From: Hymenobacter convexus
Lineage (GTDB): Bacteria > Bacteroidota > Bacteroidia > Cytophagales > Hymenobacteraceae
Length of the DNA: 64,000 bases
Direction of reading: 5' to 3'
NCBI RefSeq assembly: GCF_030580955.1
Contig: NZ_JAUQON010000015.1
Span: 1-64,000, forward strand
The notes beneath the pieces were generated by a model. It ran no database searches, was not told the origin of the DNA, and saw nothing but the letters and a program-made list of their open reading frames with translations. The number at the start of each line of letters is the position of its first letter. The first letter of the stretch is position 1. This document shows, one piece after another, positions 18,269 to 26,888 of the stretch. The translations under genes were made by a program, and so were the position numbers.

Positions 18269-19147
18269 ATGCGCACCGAAGTAGTGGCCACGGCCGCCGA
18301 AATCAACACCATCGACCTCAAGCTGAAAGGCTTCAAGGCGTACCCCGTTGACACGTCCGTTAACCCGGTGCCCACCTACGCGCGACGCGACTTCTACAAG
18401 GTGGCCCTGCTCACCGGCCACAGCATCCTGCACTACGCCGACAAGAGCATCGAGTTGAGTGGCACCTGCCTGTTCTTCGCCAACCCGCACATTCCGTACT
18501 CCACGGAACTGCTATCGGCCTCGCAAACGGGGTACGCCTGCCTCTTCACCGAGGAGTTCATTAAAGCCACCGACCGTTCCGAGAGTCTGCAGCACTCGCC
18601 CCTGTTTCAAATCGGCAGCACGCCCGTCTTCCGGCTCAGCGACGAACAGGCCGTTTACATCGCCGGCATTTTCGACAAGATTCTAACCGAACAGAGCGCC
18701 GACTATCACTTCAAAAACGACCTGATTCACACCTACATCCAGCTGCTCATCCACGAAGCCCTGCGCATGCAGCCCACCGGGACGTTTTTCCAGCACAAAA
18801 ACGCGTCTTCCCGCATTACCTCGTTGTTTCTGGAGTTGCTCGAACGTCTGTTTCCCATCGAAAGCCCCCAGCAGGCCCTGCCCCTCAAATCCGCCCAGGA
18901 CTTCGCCGACCGCCTCGCCATCCACGTCAACCACCTCAACCGCTCCGTGAAGGAGGTAACCGGCAAGCCCACCACCAGCCACATTGCCGACCGCATCATC
19001 GGCGAAGCCAAGGCCCTGCTGCACCATACGAATTGGGACGTGGCCGAAATTGGACAAAGCCTCGGCTTTGAGTATTCCTCTTACTTTAATAATTTCTTCA
19101 AAAAGCACACCGGTAGCACCCCATTGTCCTTCCGCAAAGCGGTTTAG
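18269..19147 (+). CDS. AraC-family transcriptional regulator
   Basis: A 292-aa regulator. The N-terminal part (about 1-170) is a cupin-like sensing domain (FYKVALLTGHSILHYADKSIELSG). The C terminus (about 195-292) carries the two AraC helix-turn-helix motifs, ending GQSLGFEYSSYFNNFFKKHT with the typical PLSFRK tail. This family often controls adjacent oxidoreductase genes, so the aldo/keto reductase and SDR block upstream is a reasonable target. ATG 18269 is preferred over an in-frame ATG at 18230 because the upstream 13 residues are basic and non-conserved in kind. Confidence 0.88.
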   Translation: MRTEVVATAAEINTIDLKLKGFKAYPVDTSVNPVPTYARRDFYKVALLTGHSILHYADKSIELSGTCLFFANPHIPYSTELLSASQTGYACLFTEEFIKATDRSESLQHSPLFQIGSTPVFRLSDEQAVYIAGIFDKILTEQSADYHFKNDLIHTYIQLLIHEALRMQPTGTFFQHKNASSRITSLFLELLERLFPIESPQQALPLKSAQDFADRLAIHVNHLNRSVKEVTGKPTTSHIADRIIGEAKALLHHTNWDVAEIGQSLGFEYSSYFNNFFKKHTGSTPLSFRKAV

Positions 19148-19173
19148 CCTGCGTATTCCAATCCAGCGCTACA

Positions 19174-19209
19174 CCAACACGAGCCGACCTTCTGGCCTGC
19201 TCGTGTTGG
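19174..19209. terminator. Possible terminator after the AraC gene
   Basis: An inverted repeat with arms CCAACACGAGC (19174-19184) and GCTCGTGTTGG (19199-19209), 27 bp after the AraC stop. No long T-run follows, so termination is likely but not certain. No gene was seen between here and the tRNA-associated site at 19548. Confidence 0.5.
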
Positions 19210-19547
19210 CTCTATCCCACGCCTCAAAGCGCGGCCAGGCTTTACCCCCGGCCAATCGCAGCCCCATCCACCCCCTTCTTCAGCCACGCAAACTTGCTCA
19301 ATAGCACCCCTAACTATACCACCCACCGAGCGGCAGAAACGCCACATCCGGCGCCCGGCTCGGGAGATATTTATACTCTAATTCTCCGCTACTTGTACGT
19401 CGCCACCGGTCCAGGCACACTCCGTCTGTGGTGTGGTAACTCATTTCACAACGCTGCAGGCAGCCTTACCTCATAGCTAGCGCTATTGCCAGCCGGGGCT
19501 TTCAACCCTGAAGTGCATCTTAAGCACACTTATGTAACACCCCAAAA

Positions 19548-19582
19548 AAACAGCTACTCCGCAAATAAGCTAAGTGGCTGTT
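19548..19582 (-). terminator. Original intrinsic terminator of the tRNA-Gly gene
   Basis: An 11-bp stem with one G-U pair (19548-19558 with 19572-19582). On the minus strand it is followed by seven T (complement of the A-run at 19544-19550). Before the element inserted, this hairpin lay directly behind the 3' end of tRNA-Gly; it is now separated from the working tRNA copy by 35 kb. Confidence 0.75.
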
Positions 19583-19586
19583 TCTG

Positions 19587-19635
19587 AATGAGCGAGAAAC
19601 GAGGTTCGAACTCGCGACCCTCAGCTTGGGAAGCT
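19587..19635. repeat. attL, 49-bp copy of the tRNA-Gly 3' end
   Basis: Identical to 54600-54648. Identity stops at 19636 (A here, G at the right copy), inside the anticodon arm, so this copy is not a working tRNA. The bases to the left also match weakly because both sides carry a terminator-like hairpin. Confidence 0.93.
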
Positions 19636-19722
19636 AAGGCCATTATCTAATTGCGCCCTACTATCATTACTCAACATGCTTGTAAACCAATCTGTTTTGG
19701 CACATTGGCTTATTGTCGTTTA

Positions 19723-19752
19723 TTGACAATACCCCCTTTTCTATTATGTTTG
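19723..19752 (+). promoter_or_regulatory. Integrase promoter
   Basis: TTG (19723-19725), a spacer of exactly 19 nt, and TATGTTTG (19745-19752) match the Bacteroidota housekeeping promoter. Transcription would start at about 19758, some 27 nt before the integrase ATG. Confidence 0.8.
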
Positions 19753-19781
19753 TATAACCCGCCGTATAACCCGGGTTATAC
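19751..19781. promoter_or_regulatory. Probable arm site or operator at the integrase start
   Basis: TGTATAACCCGCCGTATAAC is followed by a perfect 18-bp palindrome GTATAACCCGGGTTATAC (19764-19781) between promoter and start codon. A matching block TGTATAACCCAACGTATAA lies near the right end (54532-54550). Sites shared by both ends are expected for recombinase arm-binding or excisionase binding, and their place here would also let the integrase repress itself. Confidence 0.65.
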
Positions 19782-19784
19782 AGA

Positions 19785-21107
19785 ATGAGCACCAAGACCA
19801 CCGACCACAAAGAGGGCAAGGCCACGGTGAAGATAGTGTACTACACTAGCAAAACGCTGGCTGATGGGTCGCACCCGCTGGTGGTACGGGTGACCAAGAA
19901 CCGCAAACAGGTATACCGGTATACGGGCCTCTCGCTGCTGCCCAAGTACTGGAATGCGGAGAAAAGCAACTATCGCGAGGCTGTTCGCAAAAGCTACCCG
20001 GAGCCACAGCGTGAGGAGTTAATCAAAGGGCTGATTAGCTGGGAGGCCAAATACACTGAGGCCGCTGATACCTTAGCCCGTGCTGATGAGCAGCACGATG
20101 CCGAGGCCGTGTTTTCCAAAGGCATCGAGGAACGCAAAGCCGCGCGCCGGGTGCAGTTGCTGGCCTACATCGAAGAGCTAGCCGCCGGCATGGCTGCCGT
20201 GGGGAAAATTGGTAATGCAGGTGTTTACCGTGATTTGGGCAATCAACTGGCGAAATTCCTGCAGTCCGAATACGGCGCCGCTGATGTGCCTTTTGAACGT
20301 GTAAACGGCAACTTCTGCACCGAGTGGGAGGCAACGTTGCGCGCCACGGGCGCCCAGGAAATCACCCTTTCGCTGCGGTTCCGAACCCTGCGGGCCGTCC
20401 TGAACAAGGCCATTGCCGCGGGCGTGGCCAAAGCCGAGCACTATCCATTCGCGCGCACCGTCGCCGAGAAGCACAAGTTCAGCGTTGGGAAATTCGATGT
20501 AAGCACTACCAAGCGGGCTTTACCACGCGCGGCAGTGCGTCGGCTCGAAGCCCTGGAGCCTGCTACCGACCGGCTGCGGCTCGCCAAGGAGGTATTTCTG
20601 TTCTCTTTCTATGGGGGCGGCATCAACTTCGTCGACTTGGCCCAGCTGCGCTGGAGCGACTTGACTTTTGATGAAAGTGGTAGCCCCGACCGCCTGCAGT
20701 ACGTGCGGCAGAAAACCGGCGGCAAATTCTCTTTGCAGTTGATGGGGCCGGCCGTTGCACTCCTGGCTACCTACGCGCCACTAACCCGAGCGACACCCGG
20801 GAACTACATATTTCCTATTCTCAACCCCGCGCGGCATCGCACTCTCACCCAGATTAAAAACCGTCTGCACAAGGTGCTGGGCCAGGTGAATAAGGATTTG
20901 AAAATACTGGCCGAACAAGCTGGTATTACTACTCCCCTCACGACTTACGTGGCCCGGCACTCGTTTGCCACGGCGCTGAAGCTGGCCGGCGAGAACACCG
21001 CCGTCATCAGCCAGGCCATGGGACACAAGTCGGAAGCCGTGACGGCCGTGTACCTGGATTCGTTCGGGTCGGAATTGGTTGACGATGCTTTTAAACGGCT
21101 CCTATAG
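19785..21107 (+). CDS. Tyrosine recombinase (integrase) of the element
   Basis: A 440-aa integrase of the Bacteroidota SAM-like-5 group: an arm-binding N terminus (about 1-100), a SAM-like core-binding domain (about 115-225) and a catalytic domain (about 240-435). Visible active-site parts are TYVARHSFAT (Arg of box II), MGHKSEAV (His) and the nucleophile Tyr in AVYLDSF. The first catalytic Arg region reads YGGGINFVDL and the box-II His position is Tyr; both departures occur in relatives of this group, so I do not infer loss of function. It lies directly inside attL. It should insert and excise the element at tRNA-Gly. Confidence 0.92.
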   Translation: MSTKTTDHKEGKATVKIVYYTSKTLADGSHPLVVRVTKNRKQVYRYTGLSLLPKYWNAEKSNYREAVRKSYPEPQREELIKGLISWEAKYTEAADTLARADEQHDAEAVFSKGIEERKAARRVQLLAYIEELAAGMAAVGKIGNAGVYRDLGNQLAKFLQSEYGAADVPFERVNGNFCTEWEATLRATGAQEITLSLRFRTLRAVLNKAIAAGVAKAEHYPFARTVAEKHKFSVGKFDVSTTKRALPRAAVRRLEALEPATDRLRLAKEVFLFSFYGGGINFVDLAQLRWSDLTFDESGSPDRLQYVRQKTGGKFSLQLMGPAVALLATYAPLTRATPGNYIFPILNPARHRTLTQIKNRLHKVLGQVNKDLKILAEQAGITTPLTTYVARHSFATALKLAGENTAVISQAMGHKSEAVTAVYLDSFGSELVDDAFKRLL

Positions 21108-22109
21108 GTGCCTTCTTCCTTCTGCTACCCAACCGAATACATCACCGTGAATCAGCCGCTTAACTATTATCGCACCGTTGCCGACTATGACGGCGTTGTC
21201 CAAGCAGTTAAGCAGGAACTGACCGGCCTGACCACCGACAACTATATCAAGTGGTACTACAGAAGTTGCGTGGACTTCTACTTCAAGAAGTCAGTTTGGC
21301 TATCTGTCGGGGGGCGCTTCAACAAGTACTCTCATGACCGCACCGAGCTTTTCCTGCGAATCCGCTCGCTACCAAGCCGACTCTATGTGATGCGGAAAAT
21401 GCGTAATCCTAAAGAATCACTGCCGCTGTTTTTCGCCCACAGGGCCCAGGCGTTGAGCAAGCAGTTCGAACGTGGGTACGCGCGGGCTCTCGACAAGAAT
21501 CTGTACTTAGCTCAGCGTCTTAAAGATTTGGCCGAAGAATTACGCACCGTAGCGGTTGAATTTCGTGCGGGCCGGGCCGGTGACACGTGGCTTTCGCGCC
21601 TTGAATTTGAGTTCAACCCAGAGAAGCGACACAATGATAGCCCGAGTCAGGCTGGGGAAAATGTGGCTAGAATCGAGCACTTTCGGCGGGTACTGGTTCA
21701 ATTTGAGGAGGCAACAAGTGAAAAAGCTAGTGAGGGGCCATATGGTATAGCCCACGAGCCTGATACAGATACTCTATCAGCTGCTAATTATAAGCCAGAT
21801 GAGTTACAAAAGGGCGCTGAGCTTACTCTGCGACAAGTAGCCCTGCTACATTATTACAAAGGGGTCACGTGGGAGACTACTACAGCAGCAGGGGAGGCAG
21901 CTCGAGTTGCTGGATATAATTCCCCCACCAGCGGCCGGCAGTTAAAAACCGACCTCAATTATGTTCAGCGCACGTCAAACCGCACCGGTGTTGAGGGAAA
22001 AGCGATAATTCCTATGTGTCGCGATATATCGGCAGTGATTCCCCATCTCCCAGAAGACAAACGCCAACAAGCAGAAGATGAGCTACAACAACTAGAGCTT
22101 AAAAAATAG
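21108..22109 (+). CDS. Unknown element protein, C-terminal domain shared with the gene at the other end
   Basis: A protein of up to 333 aa with a GTG start directly at the integrase stop; a second GTG at 21147 would give 320 aa and may be the better start. No known family recognised. The last 90 residues (LRQVALLHYYKG, then SGRQL, then ISAVIPHL) match the C terminus of the gene at 53672-54505 in order and spacing. The position directly after int is that of 'orf2' in NBU elements, where accessory excision factors are found. The shared domain may bind DNA or replication protein, but this is inference. Confidence 0.75.
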   Translation: MPSSFCYPTEYITVNQPLNYYRTVADYDGVVQAVKQELTGLTTDNYIKWYYRSCVDFYFKKSVWLSVGGRFNKYSHDRTELFLRIRSLPSRLYVMRKMRNPKESLPLFFAHRAQALSKQFERGYARALDKNLYLAQRLKDLAEELRTVAVEFRAGRAGDTWLSRLEFEFNPEKRHNDSPSQAGENVARIEHFRRVLVQFEEATSEKASEGPYGIAHEPDTDTLSAANYKPDELQKGAELTLRQVALLHYYKGVTWETTTAAGEAARVAGYNSPTSGRQLKTDLNYVQRTSNRTGVEGKAIIPMCRDISAVIPHLPEDKRQQAEDELQQLELKK

Positions 22110-22181
22110 ACACCGGTGTACACCAGTGTACACCACACAGACAATCAGTGCTTTGCTACCGTTAACTAAACGACGGAGCAA

Positions 22182-22469
22182 ATGACCAATCCTTTCGAAC
22201 ACCTCAGCGGTCGTCTGGAGACGATAGAGGACTTACTGAACAGGCTGCTGCAACAGCGCAGCACAGCCGCCACGGCTCCCGAGGTAGGGGGCCTCGAACT
22301 AGCGCAAGAGGTAACGCGCCTCAGCAAGCCTCGCATATATGCCTTGGTATCCGCGCGGGCATTGCCTCACTCAAAACGTGGAAACCGGCTTTTCTTTAAC
22401 CGTGCCGAGCTACTGGAATGGGTAGCGGCCGGAAATCGGGGCCAAAACAAAACAGTCGCCAGCGCATGA
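22182..22469 (+). CDS. HTH protein, excisionase-like
   Basis: A 95-aa protein with an N-terminal coiled-coil-like helix (ETIEDLLNRLLQQR) and a MerR/Xis-type winged helix. LELAQEVTRLSKPRIYALVSARALPHSKRGNRLFFNRAELLEWV matches the helix-turn-helix domain-17 pattern, with a conserved F-x-R-A-E-L-x-x-W end. In NBU-like and other Bacteroidota elements such proteins direct excision or activate transfer genes. Its stop overlaps the next start by ATGA. Confidence 0.85.
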   Translation: MTNPFEHLSGRLETIEDLLNRLLQQRSTAATAPEVGGLELAQEVTRLSKPRIYALVSARALPHSKRGNRLFFNRAELLEWVAAGNRGQNKTVASA

Positions 22470-22708
22470 GCACTGACGACTGCAAGACTTTGAGCATGCT
22501 GGGAGAGCAGGCCAAAGTTAAGAAGGCTGGTGCAAGTAACCGCACGCAGTTCAGTGCTCTACGCAAATACCTTCGGGGGTTGCCCAGTCTGGAATTTTCG
22601 GAGAAAGGGCAGGCTAATATTTGCCAACGCTTCGGAGTTAGTGCCGAGGAATTAAGCACCGCCTTGGATGCCCTGCGTCCGGCCGCAGAAGGGAGCCGCC
22701 CATGCTGA
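22466..22708 (+). CDS. Small hypothetical protein coupled to the HTH gene
   Basis: An 80-aa protein starting at ATG 22466, overlapping the HTH stop (ATGA). Its end overlaps the start of the DUF3987 gene by 7 bp. The double overlap argues that it is translated. An upstream in-frame ATG (22418) lies deep in the HTH gene and is less likely. The second half resembles a small helical DNA-binding fold (GQANICQRFGVSAEELSTALDAL), but no family is assigned. Confidence 0.6.
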   Translation: MSTDDCKTLSMLGEQAKVKKAGASNRTQFSALRKYLRGLPSLEFSEKGQANICQRFGVSAEELSTALDALRPAAEGSRPC

Positions 22709-24300
22709 GCGAAGCCCCCACCACTGGAAGCTATAAAGCCAGCCTTCTATTGGCTGCTGACCGCTTGGCGGAGGAGCCCGCTGACCCAGCGCCTGGCTGG
22801 CCAGAGCCAGCTGACCTGACCCCGCGCCTGCGTCCGGTCCCGGCTTTCGACGAAGCCTTATTTCCGCCTGCCCTTCGGCCGGCCCTCCAAGATGTAGCGC
22901 ACCGGATGCAGTGCCCACCCGATTGGCCGGCAGTAGCCTGGCTGGTTATGCTCGGAGCTGTGGTAGGCAATCGGTGCGGCATCCGTCCCAAGCAACTCGA
23001 TACTGGCTGGTTGGAGGTGCCAAATCTTTGGGGTGCTATCGTTGCTGACCCGTCGAAACTTAAAACGCCAACATTGGCGGCAGCGCTAGCTCCCCTCAAG
23101 CAGTTGGACCGGGATGCCCGCGACGAGTACCGCCAAAATGCCCAACTGCACGAGGCCGAGGCCGATGTGGTGAAGGCTCGACGGGAAGCCATCAAAAAGA
23201 AACTTACCAAAGCCGCTGACAAGGGCAACGAGCTAGATTTAAAAGTTCTACAAAACGAGTTGGCCGCCCTCAGTGCCACAGCGCCACCTGCGGCGCGGCG
23301 CTATTTAGTGAACGATAGTACGGTGGAGCAGTTGATATCCATCCTCGGCGACAACCCTCGTGGGCTGCTGGTTTTCCGTGACGAACTGACCGGCTTGCTC
23401 AAAGGCTGGGAGAAACAAGGCCGTGAAACCGAGCGGCAGTTCTACCTCGAGGCTTGGAACGGCACCAGCGACTTCAGCAGCGACAGAGTAGGGCGCGGCT
23501 CCCAGTTCGTGCCTAACTGCTGCATTTCGTTGCTGGGTGGTATTCAACCTGACAAACTGGGCCATTACCTGCACCAAACGCTGCATGGCGAAAATGACGG
23601 CATGATACAACGCCTGTCGCTGGCCACATGGCCAGACCCGCGACCCTTCCGTTACGTGGACTCGGTTCCGAACGCAACGGCCCAGGCGCACGCCGTAGAG
23701 TTGTTGCGCCGCCTCGATGCACTGGAGCCGGTAAACGCCGGGGCTATACTGCTGGCTGGCGACAGCATCCCGGCTTTTCATTTCGATGAAGCCGCGCAGG
23801 AAGTATTTGTGGACTGGCTCACGGCCTGGCAACACGGCCTCGACACCAGCGACGAATCGCCCGCGCTGGTGCAGCACCTGGCCAAGTACCGCAAGCTTTA
23901 CCCTACCCTATCACTGCTGTTCCACCTGCTCAACGTGGTAAGCGGCGCCTCGGTACCGGGACCAGTTACCCCCGACGCCGCTCAACTCGCTGGCAAGTGG
24001 TGCACCTATTTCGCTGCCCATGCCCGTCGGCTCTATGCATACGGGGCCCGCGGTAGTGCCGCCGCAACACTGGGTGAACACCTGCGCGCGGGCCGGCTTC
24101 CATCTCCATTTACGGTGCGCGATGTACAGCGCAAAGGATGGCAAGGCCTGGGCGAGCGCCCCGCTGTGCTGAGCACGCTGGAGGAGTTGATGGATGCCAA
24201 CTGGCTGCGGGAAGTTCCTCGGCCAGCAGCGGCTGAAGGCGGGCGACCACCAGCACCTGCCTACGAAGCCAACCCCCGCATTTTTCCTCTGAAACCTTAA
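22702..24300 (+). CDS. DUF3987 protein (primase-associated, replication module)
   Basis: A 532-aa protein. Residues about 55-400 match DUF3987 (FPPALRPALQDVAHRMQCPPD, then GAVVGNRCGIRPK, then LVFRDELTGLLKGWEKQGRE, then LLGGIQPDKLGHYL), a family related to helicase or primase-helicase proteins of phages and mobilizable elements. The usual Walker A region is not clearly preserved; WGAIVADPSKLKTPTLAAA occupies that place. Genes of this type in NBU elements support replication of the excised circle. It overlaps the previous gene by 7 bp and is followed by a palindrome and a primase-like gene. Confidence 0.85.
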   Translation: MLSEAPTTGSYKASLLLAADRLAEEPADPAPGWPEPADLTPRLRPVPAFDEALFPPALRPALQDVAHRMQCPPDWPAVAWLVMLGAVVGNRCGIRPKQLDTGWLEVPNLWGAIVADPSKLKTPTLAAALAPLKQLDRDARDEYRQNAQLHEAEADVVKARREAIKKKLTKAADKGNELDLKVLQNELAALSATAPPAARRYLVNDSTVEQLISILGDNPRGLLVFRDELTGLLKGWEKQGRETERQFYLEAWNGTSDFSSDRVGRGSQFVPNCCISLLGGIQPDKLGHYLHQTLHGENDGMIQRLSLATWPDPRPFRYVDSVPNATAQAHAVELLRRLDALEPVNAGAILLAGDSIPAFHFDEAAQEVFVDWLTAWQHGLDTSDESPALVQHLAKYRKLYPTLSLLFHLLNVVSGASVPGPVTPDAAQLAGKWCTYFAAHARRLYAYGARGSAAATLGEHLRAGRLPSPFTVRDVQRKGWQGLGERPAVLSTLEELMDANWLREVPRPAAAEGGRPPAPAYEANPRIFPLKP

Positions 24301-24304
24301 CGCA

Positions 24305-24352
24305 CGAGCCGACAAAACTGACATAACCCATTTTGTCGGTTTTGTCGGCTCG
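24305..24352. repeat. Palindrome A of the GACAAAACYGACA family
   Basis: Arms CGAGCCGACAAAAC (24305-24318) and its complement (24339-24352), extended to 19 bp with one mismatch, around a short loop. It lies in the 78-bp gap between the DUF3987 and DUF6371 genes. The same core occurs at 40610-40658 and 53568-53633. Confidence 0.9.
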
Positions 24353-24378
24353 AAAAAACGCAGAAACGCGGTTGATTT

Positions 24379-25422
24379 ATGCCCACTCCCCATCGTTATC
24401 AATTGCAACCTTATGCCGGGCCGAAGTCGCGCTTCAGCTGCCCGGGCTGCAAAGAGCCGCGCTGCTTCACCCGTTACGTGGATACCGAAACAGGTGAGCA
24501 GCTGCCCGACGAGTACGGCCGCTGCGACCGGGAGGCTAATTGCGGCTATGCCTTGAGCCCTTACACCCGGCCGGCCGGCGGGGGACTGAGCTACGCCACG
24601 GCCACTGAGCGTGGCGAACGCCCAGCGGCGGCGTCTGTCGCTATCCGGAAAGCACGACCAGCGCCAGCCCCCGCCGCGGTGCTGAGCATCCCGCCAGAAG
24701 TGTACCAAGCCACGTTGACTCGCTACGAGCACAACAATTTGGCCTTGCTGTTGTGTCAACACTTTGGCCTTGGCGTCACCGCCGAATTGCTGCAGCGGTT
24801 TGGCCTGGGCACCTCGACCTACTGGCCCGGTGCCTGCGTTTTCTGGCTGGTCGACGAGCAAGGGCGTGCGCGGGGAGGACAGGTGGTCCTCTACGATGCC
24901 GGCGGGCATACAGTGAAGGAGCCGCGCCGCCACACTACCTGGGCGCACACGGCCCTGGCCCACCAATTTGAGCGCCGAGGCCAGCCGCTACCATCCTGGC
25001 TCACGGAATACGACCAACACGGCCAGAAAAGCCCGTGCCTGTTTGGGCTCCCTCAACTGGCCAGTGCGCCGCCCACGCAGCCCGTGGCCTTGGTTGAAAG
25101 CGCCAAAACGGCAATTATCGCTACCCCATACTCCTCACGCTACGTGTGGCTGGCCACGATGGGGTTGAGCTACCTGACTCCTGAACGGCTGGAGCCATTG
25201 CGGGGGCGTCGCATCGTACTATTTCCCGATGCCGGGGCTTACGCTGCGTGGAACAGCCGTGCCGACGAGTTGAGGCGCCAGGGGTTCGATGTGCGAGTAT
25301 CCCAAGACCTGGAAAAAATGGCCACCGAGGAAGAGCGCAGCGCTGGCCTCGATTTGGCCGACGTGCTGCTCAGAGAATGGCCCGGCTACCCACCCAATTG
25401 GGACGAGCGTGCGGAAGCATAA
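24379..25422 (+). CDS. Primase-like protein (DUF6371, zinc finger plus Toprim)
   Basis: A 347-aa protein. The N terminus has a zinc-binding pattern (CPGC near residue 20, then GRCDREANC), as in the DUF6371/CHC2-like fingers of Bacteroidota primases. The central part (LRYTxx-like TYWPGACVFWLVDEQGRARG) leads to a Toprim-like domain with VALVESAKTA (catalytic Glu) and RIVLFPDAGAY (Asp). It would synthesise primers for plasmid-like replication of the element together with the DUF3987 protein. Palindrome A lies directly upstream. Confidence 0.82.
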   Translation: MPTPHRYQLQPYAGPKSRFSCPGCKEPRCFTRYVDTETGEQLPDEYGRCDREANCGYALSPYTRPAGGGLSYATATERGERPAAASVAIRKARPAPAPAAVLSIPPEVYQATLTRYEHNNLALLLCQHFGLGVTAELLQRFGLGTSTYWPGACVFWLVDEQGRARGGQVVLYDAGGHTVKEPRRHTTWAHTALAHQFERRGQPLPSWLTEYDQHGQKSPCLFGLPQLASAPPTQPVALVESAKTAIIATPYSSRYVWLATMGLSYLTPERLEPLRGRRIVLFPDAGAYAAWNSRADELRRQGFDVRVSQDLEKMATEEERSAGLDLADVLLREWPGYPPNWDERAEA

Positions 25423-25435
25423 CCCAGGCCATGCC

Positions 25436-25693
25436 TTACCTGCACAATATGAAAATCTGTAGCAATGGGAGGGTTATCTGAAGCACCAATTTCAGCGCTT
25501 CCAAATACGGTGTAATCTCCTTGAATGTAGCCTTAGCCTGCTCTAATTTCTGTCTCATTTGATGCCCGCTTTGGTGAAGGGCATCACAAATAGAATGCAA
25601 TAGGCAACGCAAGAGTAGGACAAGAAGTGGTACACAAAAGGCCATTTCCAGCCAATAGAGAAGGTTTGCTCTTTGTAACCGCTTGATTATCAC
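25436..25693 (-). CDS. Possible small membrane protein
   Basis: An 85-aa frame in an AT-rich 500-bp gap (25423-25924). It has two hydrophobic segments (LLYWLEMAFCVPLLVLLLRC near residues 11-30 and LKLVLQITLPLLQIFILC at the end) separated by a charged helix. No family recognised. Base composition differs from neighbours. It may be a real small membrane protein or chance; the rest of the gap shows nothing I can name. Confidence 0.35.
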   Translation of the reverse strand: MIIKRLQRANLLYWLEMAFCVPLLVLLLRCLLHSICDALHQSGHQMRQKLEQAKATFKEITPYLEALKLVLQITLPLLQIFILCR

Positions 25694-25924
25694 TGGGCCA
25701 AAACTGGCAACTTTTTATTTCAATACTCTGATAATCAATCCATTTGCTCCTCCATTTTTTGACAGGACAATTCGGAATACACTATGTGACAAAAGGCCCG
25801 CAAGATTTCTCAATTTTTCTTGTCGTCGGCCTGCAATGACAAGCTGTAAAACCCGGCCAATCGATTTATAAGACATTGAAAAACTGAGATTAGAAAATCA
25901 CCAATCTCCTAAAACGCTTCAATC

Positions 25925-26785
25925 ATGCGCGGCACTGCTCTCAAAAAAATAGAGGCCACAACTCCGCTGGCCCAGCTGTTCAACGCCTACCTGGGCGGCC
26001 TTCACACGCAGGAAACGTTCAGCGTCCCGCGTGTGTCCATGCACGCTTGTCGGGTGGCGTTTGCGACCGAAGCGCAGGGCAAAACATCAGACATTTCTAT
26101 CGTCTGGCAGGCCCAGCGCTACTATGAGCTCACGGTCGTAAGCAACGCCTTGAACCAACTGTATTGGTGTATCGAGCAGGCCGCTGAACTGCTGACCTTC
26201 TTTTACGCTGAGCTTGACGGCGACCTCACCGCCTACGCAGCGGCCAACCGTCGACACCTGCTCAACGAGTACGGCGGCGAGGATGCCGACTGGCACCACA
26301 GCGGCATCGGCGACCCCGACGCGGGGGAAGGCTGGGAAGTAACTGAGACAACCGACCCTGCCCGCCTGGTTGATTATAGCCTGTATCGGCAGTTGGCCCG
26401 GTTCTTCGCCGACCCCACCAGCCAGGGAGAATACATCGGAACCAGCGCTCCGATTGACTACAATTTCTTCACGCTCGTGGTGGAACAGCAGACCGACTTT
26501 GCCCCACGCAAAATGTTTGCGGCCATGGGCGGCGGGGAAATGCCGCTGTACCGGCCAGACGACCACGGCCGGATGGTGCCCATCCCGGTAATCGACCAGA
26601 TAGAGCAGGAAATTAATCAAGACGTGGCCAATCAGGCACTGGCTGACCACTTCGTGTCCGTGCTGAACGGGTGTCAGCATCTGGCGGAAAGGTATGCCCA
26701 CATGCCGCCCGATGAGACAGTGGGCTACCGTGTTCTACACCAAGGCTTGAATGCGCTCCTAGAAGCTCTTCCACACCCGGAGTAA
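25925..26785 (+). CDS. Hypothetical protein ahead of the polyvalent module
   Basis: A 286-aa soluble acidic protein without a recognised family. The middle is rich in aromatic residues (QRYYELTVVSNALNQLYWCIEQAAELLTFFYAELDGDL) and helical. There is no signal peptide, membrane segment or known motif. It starts the plus-strand run that continues with the 210-, 615- and 2212-aa genes, about 100 bp ahead of them, so it may belong to that unit. Confidence 0.65.
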   Translation: MRGTALKKIEATTPLAQLFNAYLGGLHTQETFSVPRVSMHACRVAFATEAQGKTSDISIVWQAQRYYELTVVSNALNQLYWCIEQAAELLTFFYAELDGDLTAYAAANRRHLLNEYGGEDADWHHSGIGDPDAGEGWEVTETTDPARLVDYSLYRQLARFFADPTSQGEYIGTSAPIDYNFFTLVVEQQTDFAPRKMFAAMGGGEMPLYRPDDHGRMVPIPVIDQIEQEINQDVANQALADHFVSVLNGCQHLAERYAHMPPDETVGYRVLHQGLNALLEALPHPE

Positions 26786-26888
26786 AGGGTTCAGATTTAG
26801 TTGGGAATCAGCAAACCAAAGCATCCCACAATTTCCTTTTCATAATAGTCTTTTTCACCAGCGCCCCGCCGCGCATAACCCTCATACC

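Noticed and set aside
19591..19660. Second tRNA gene at attL
   Set aside because: Only the 3' part up to the anticodon arm is present; the D arm and 5' acceptor strand are missing.
25683..25871. 62-aa plus frame in the AT-rich gap
   Set aside because: No family, mixed composition, overlaps the other doubtful frame; not enough to call.
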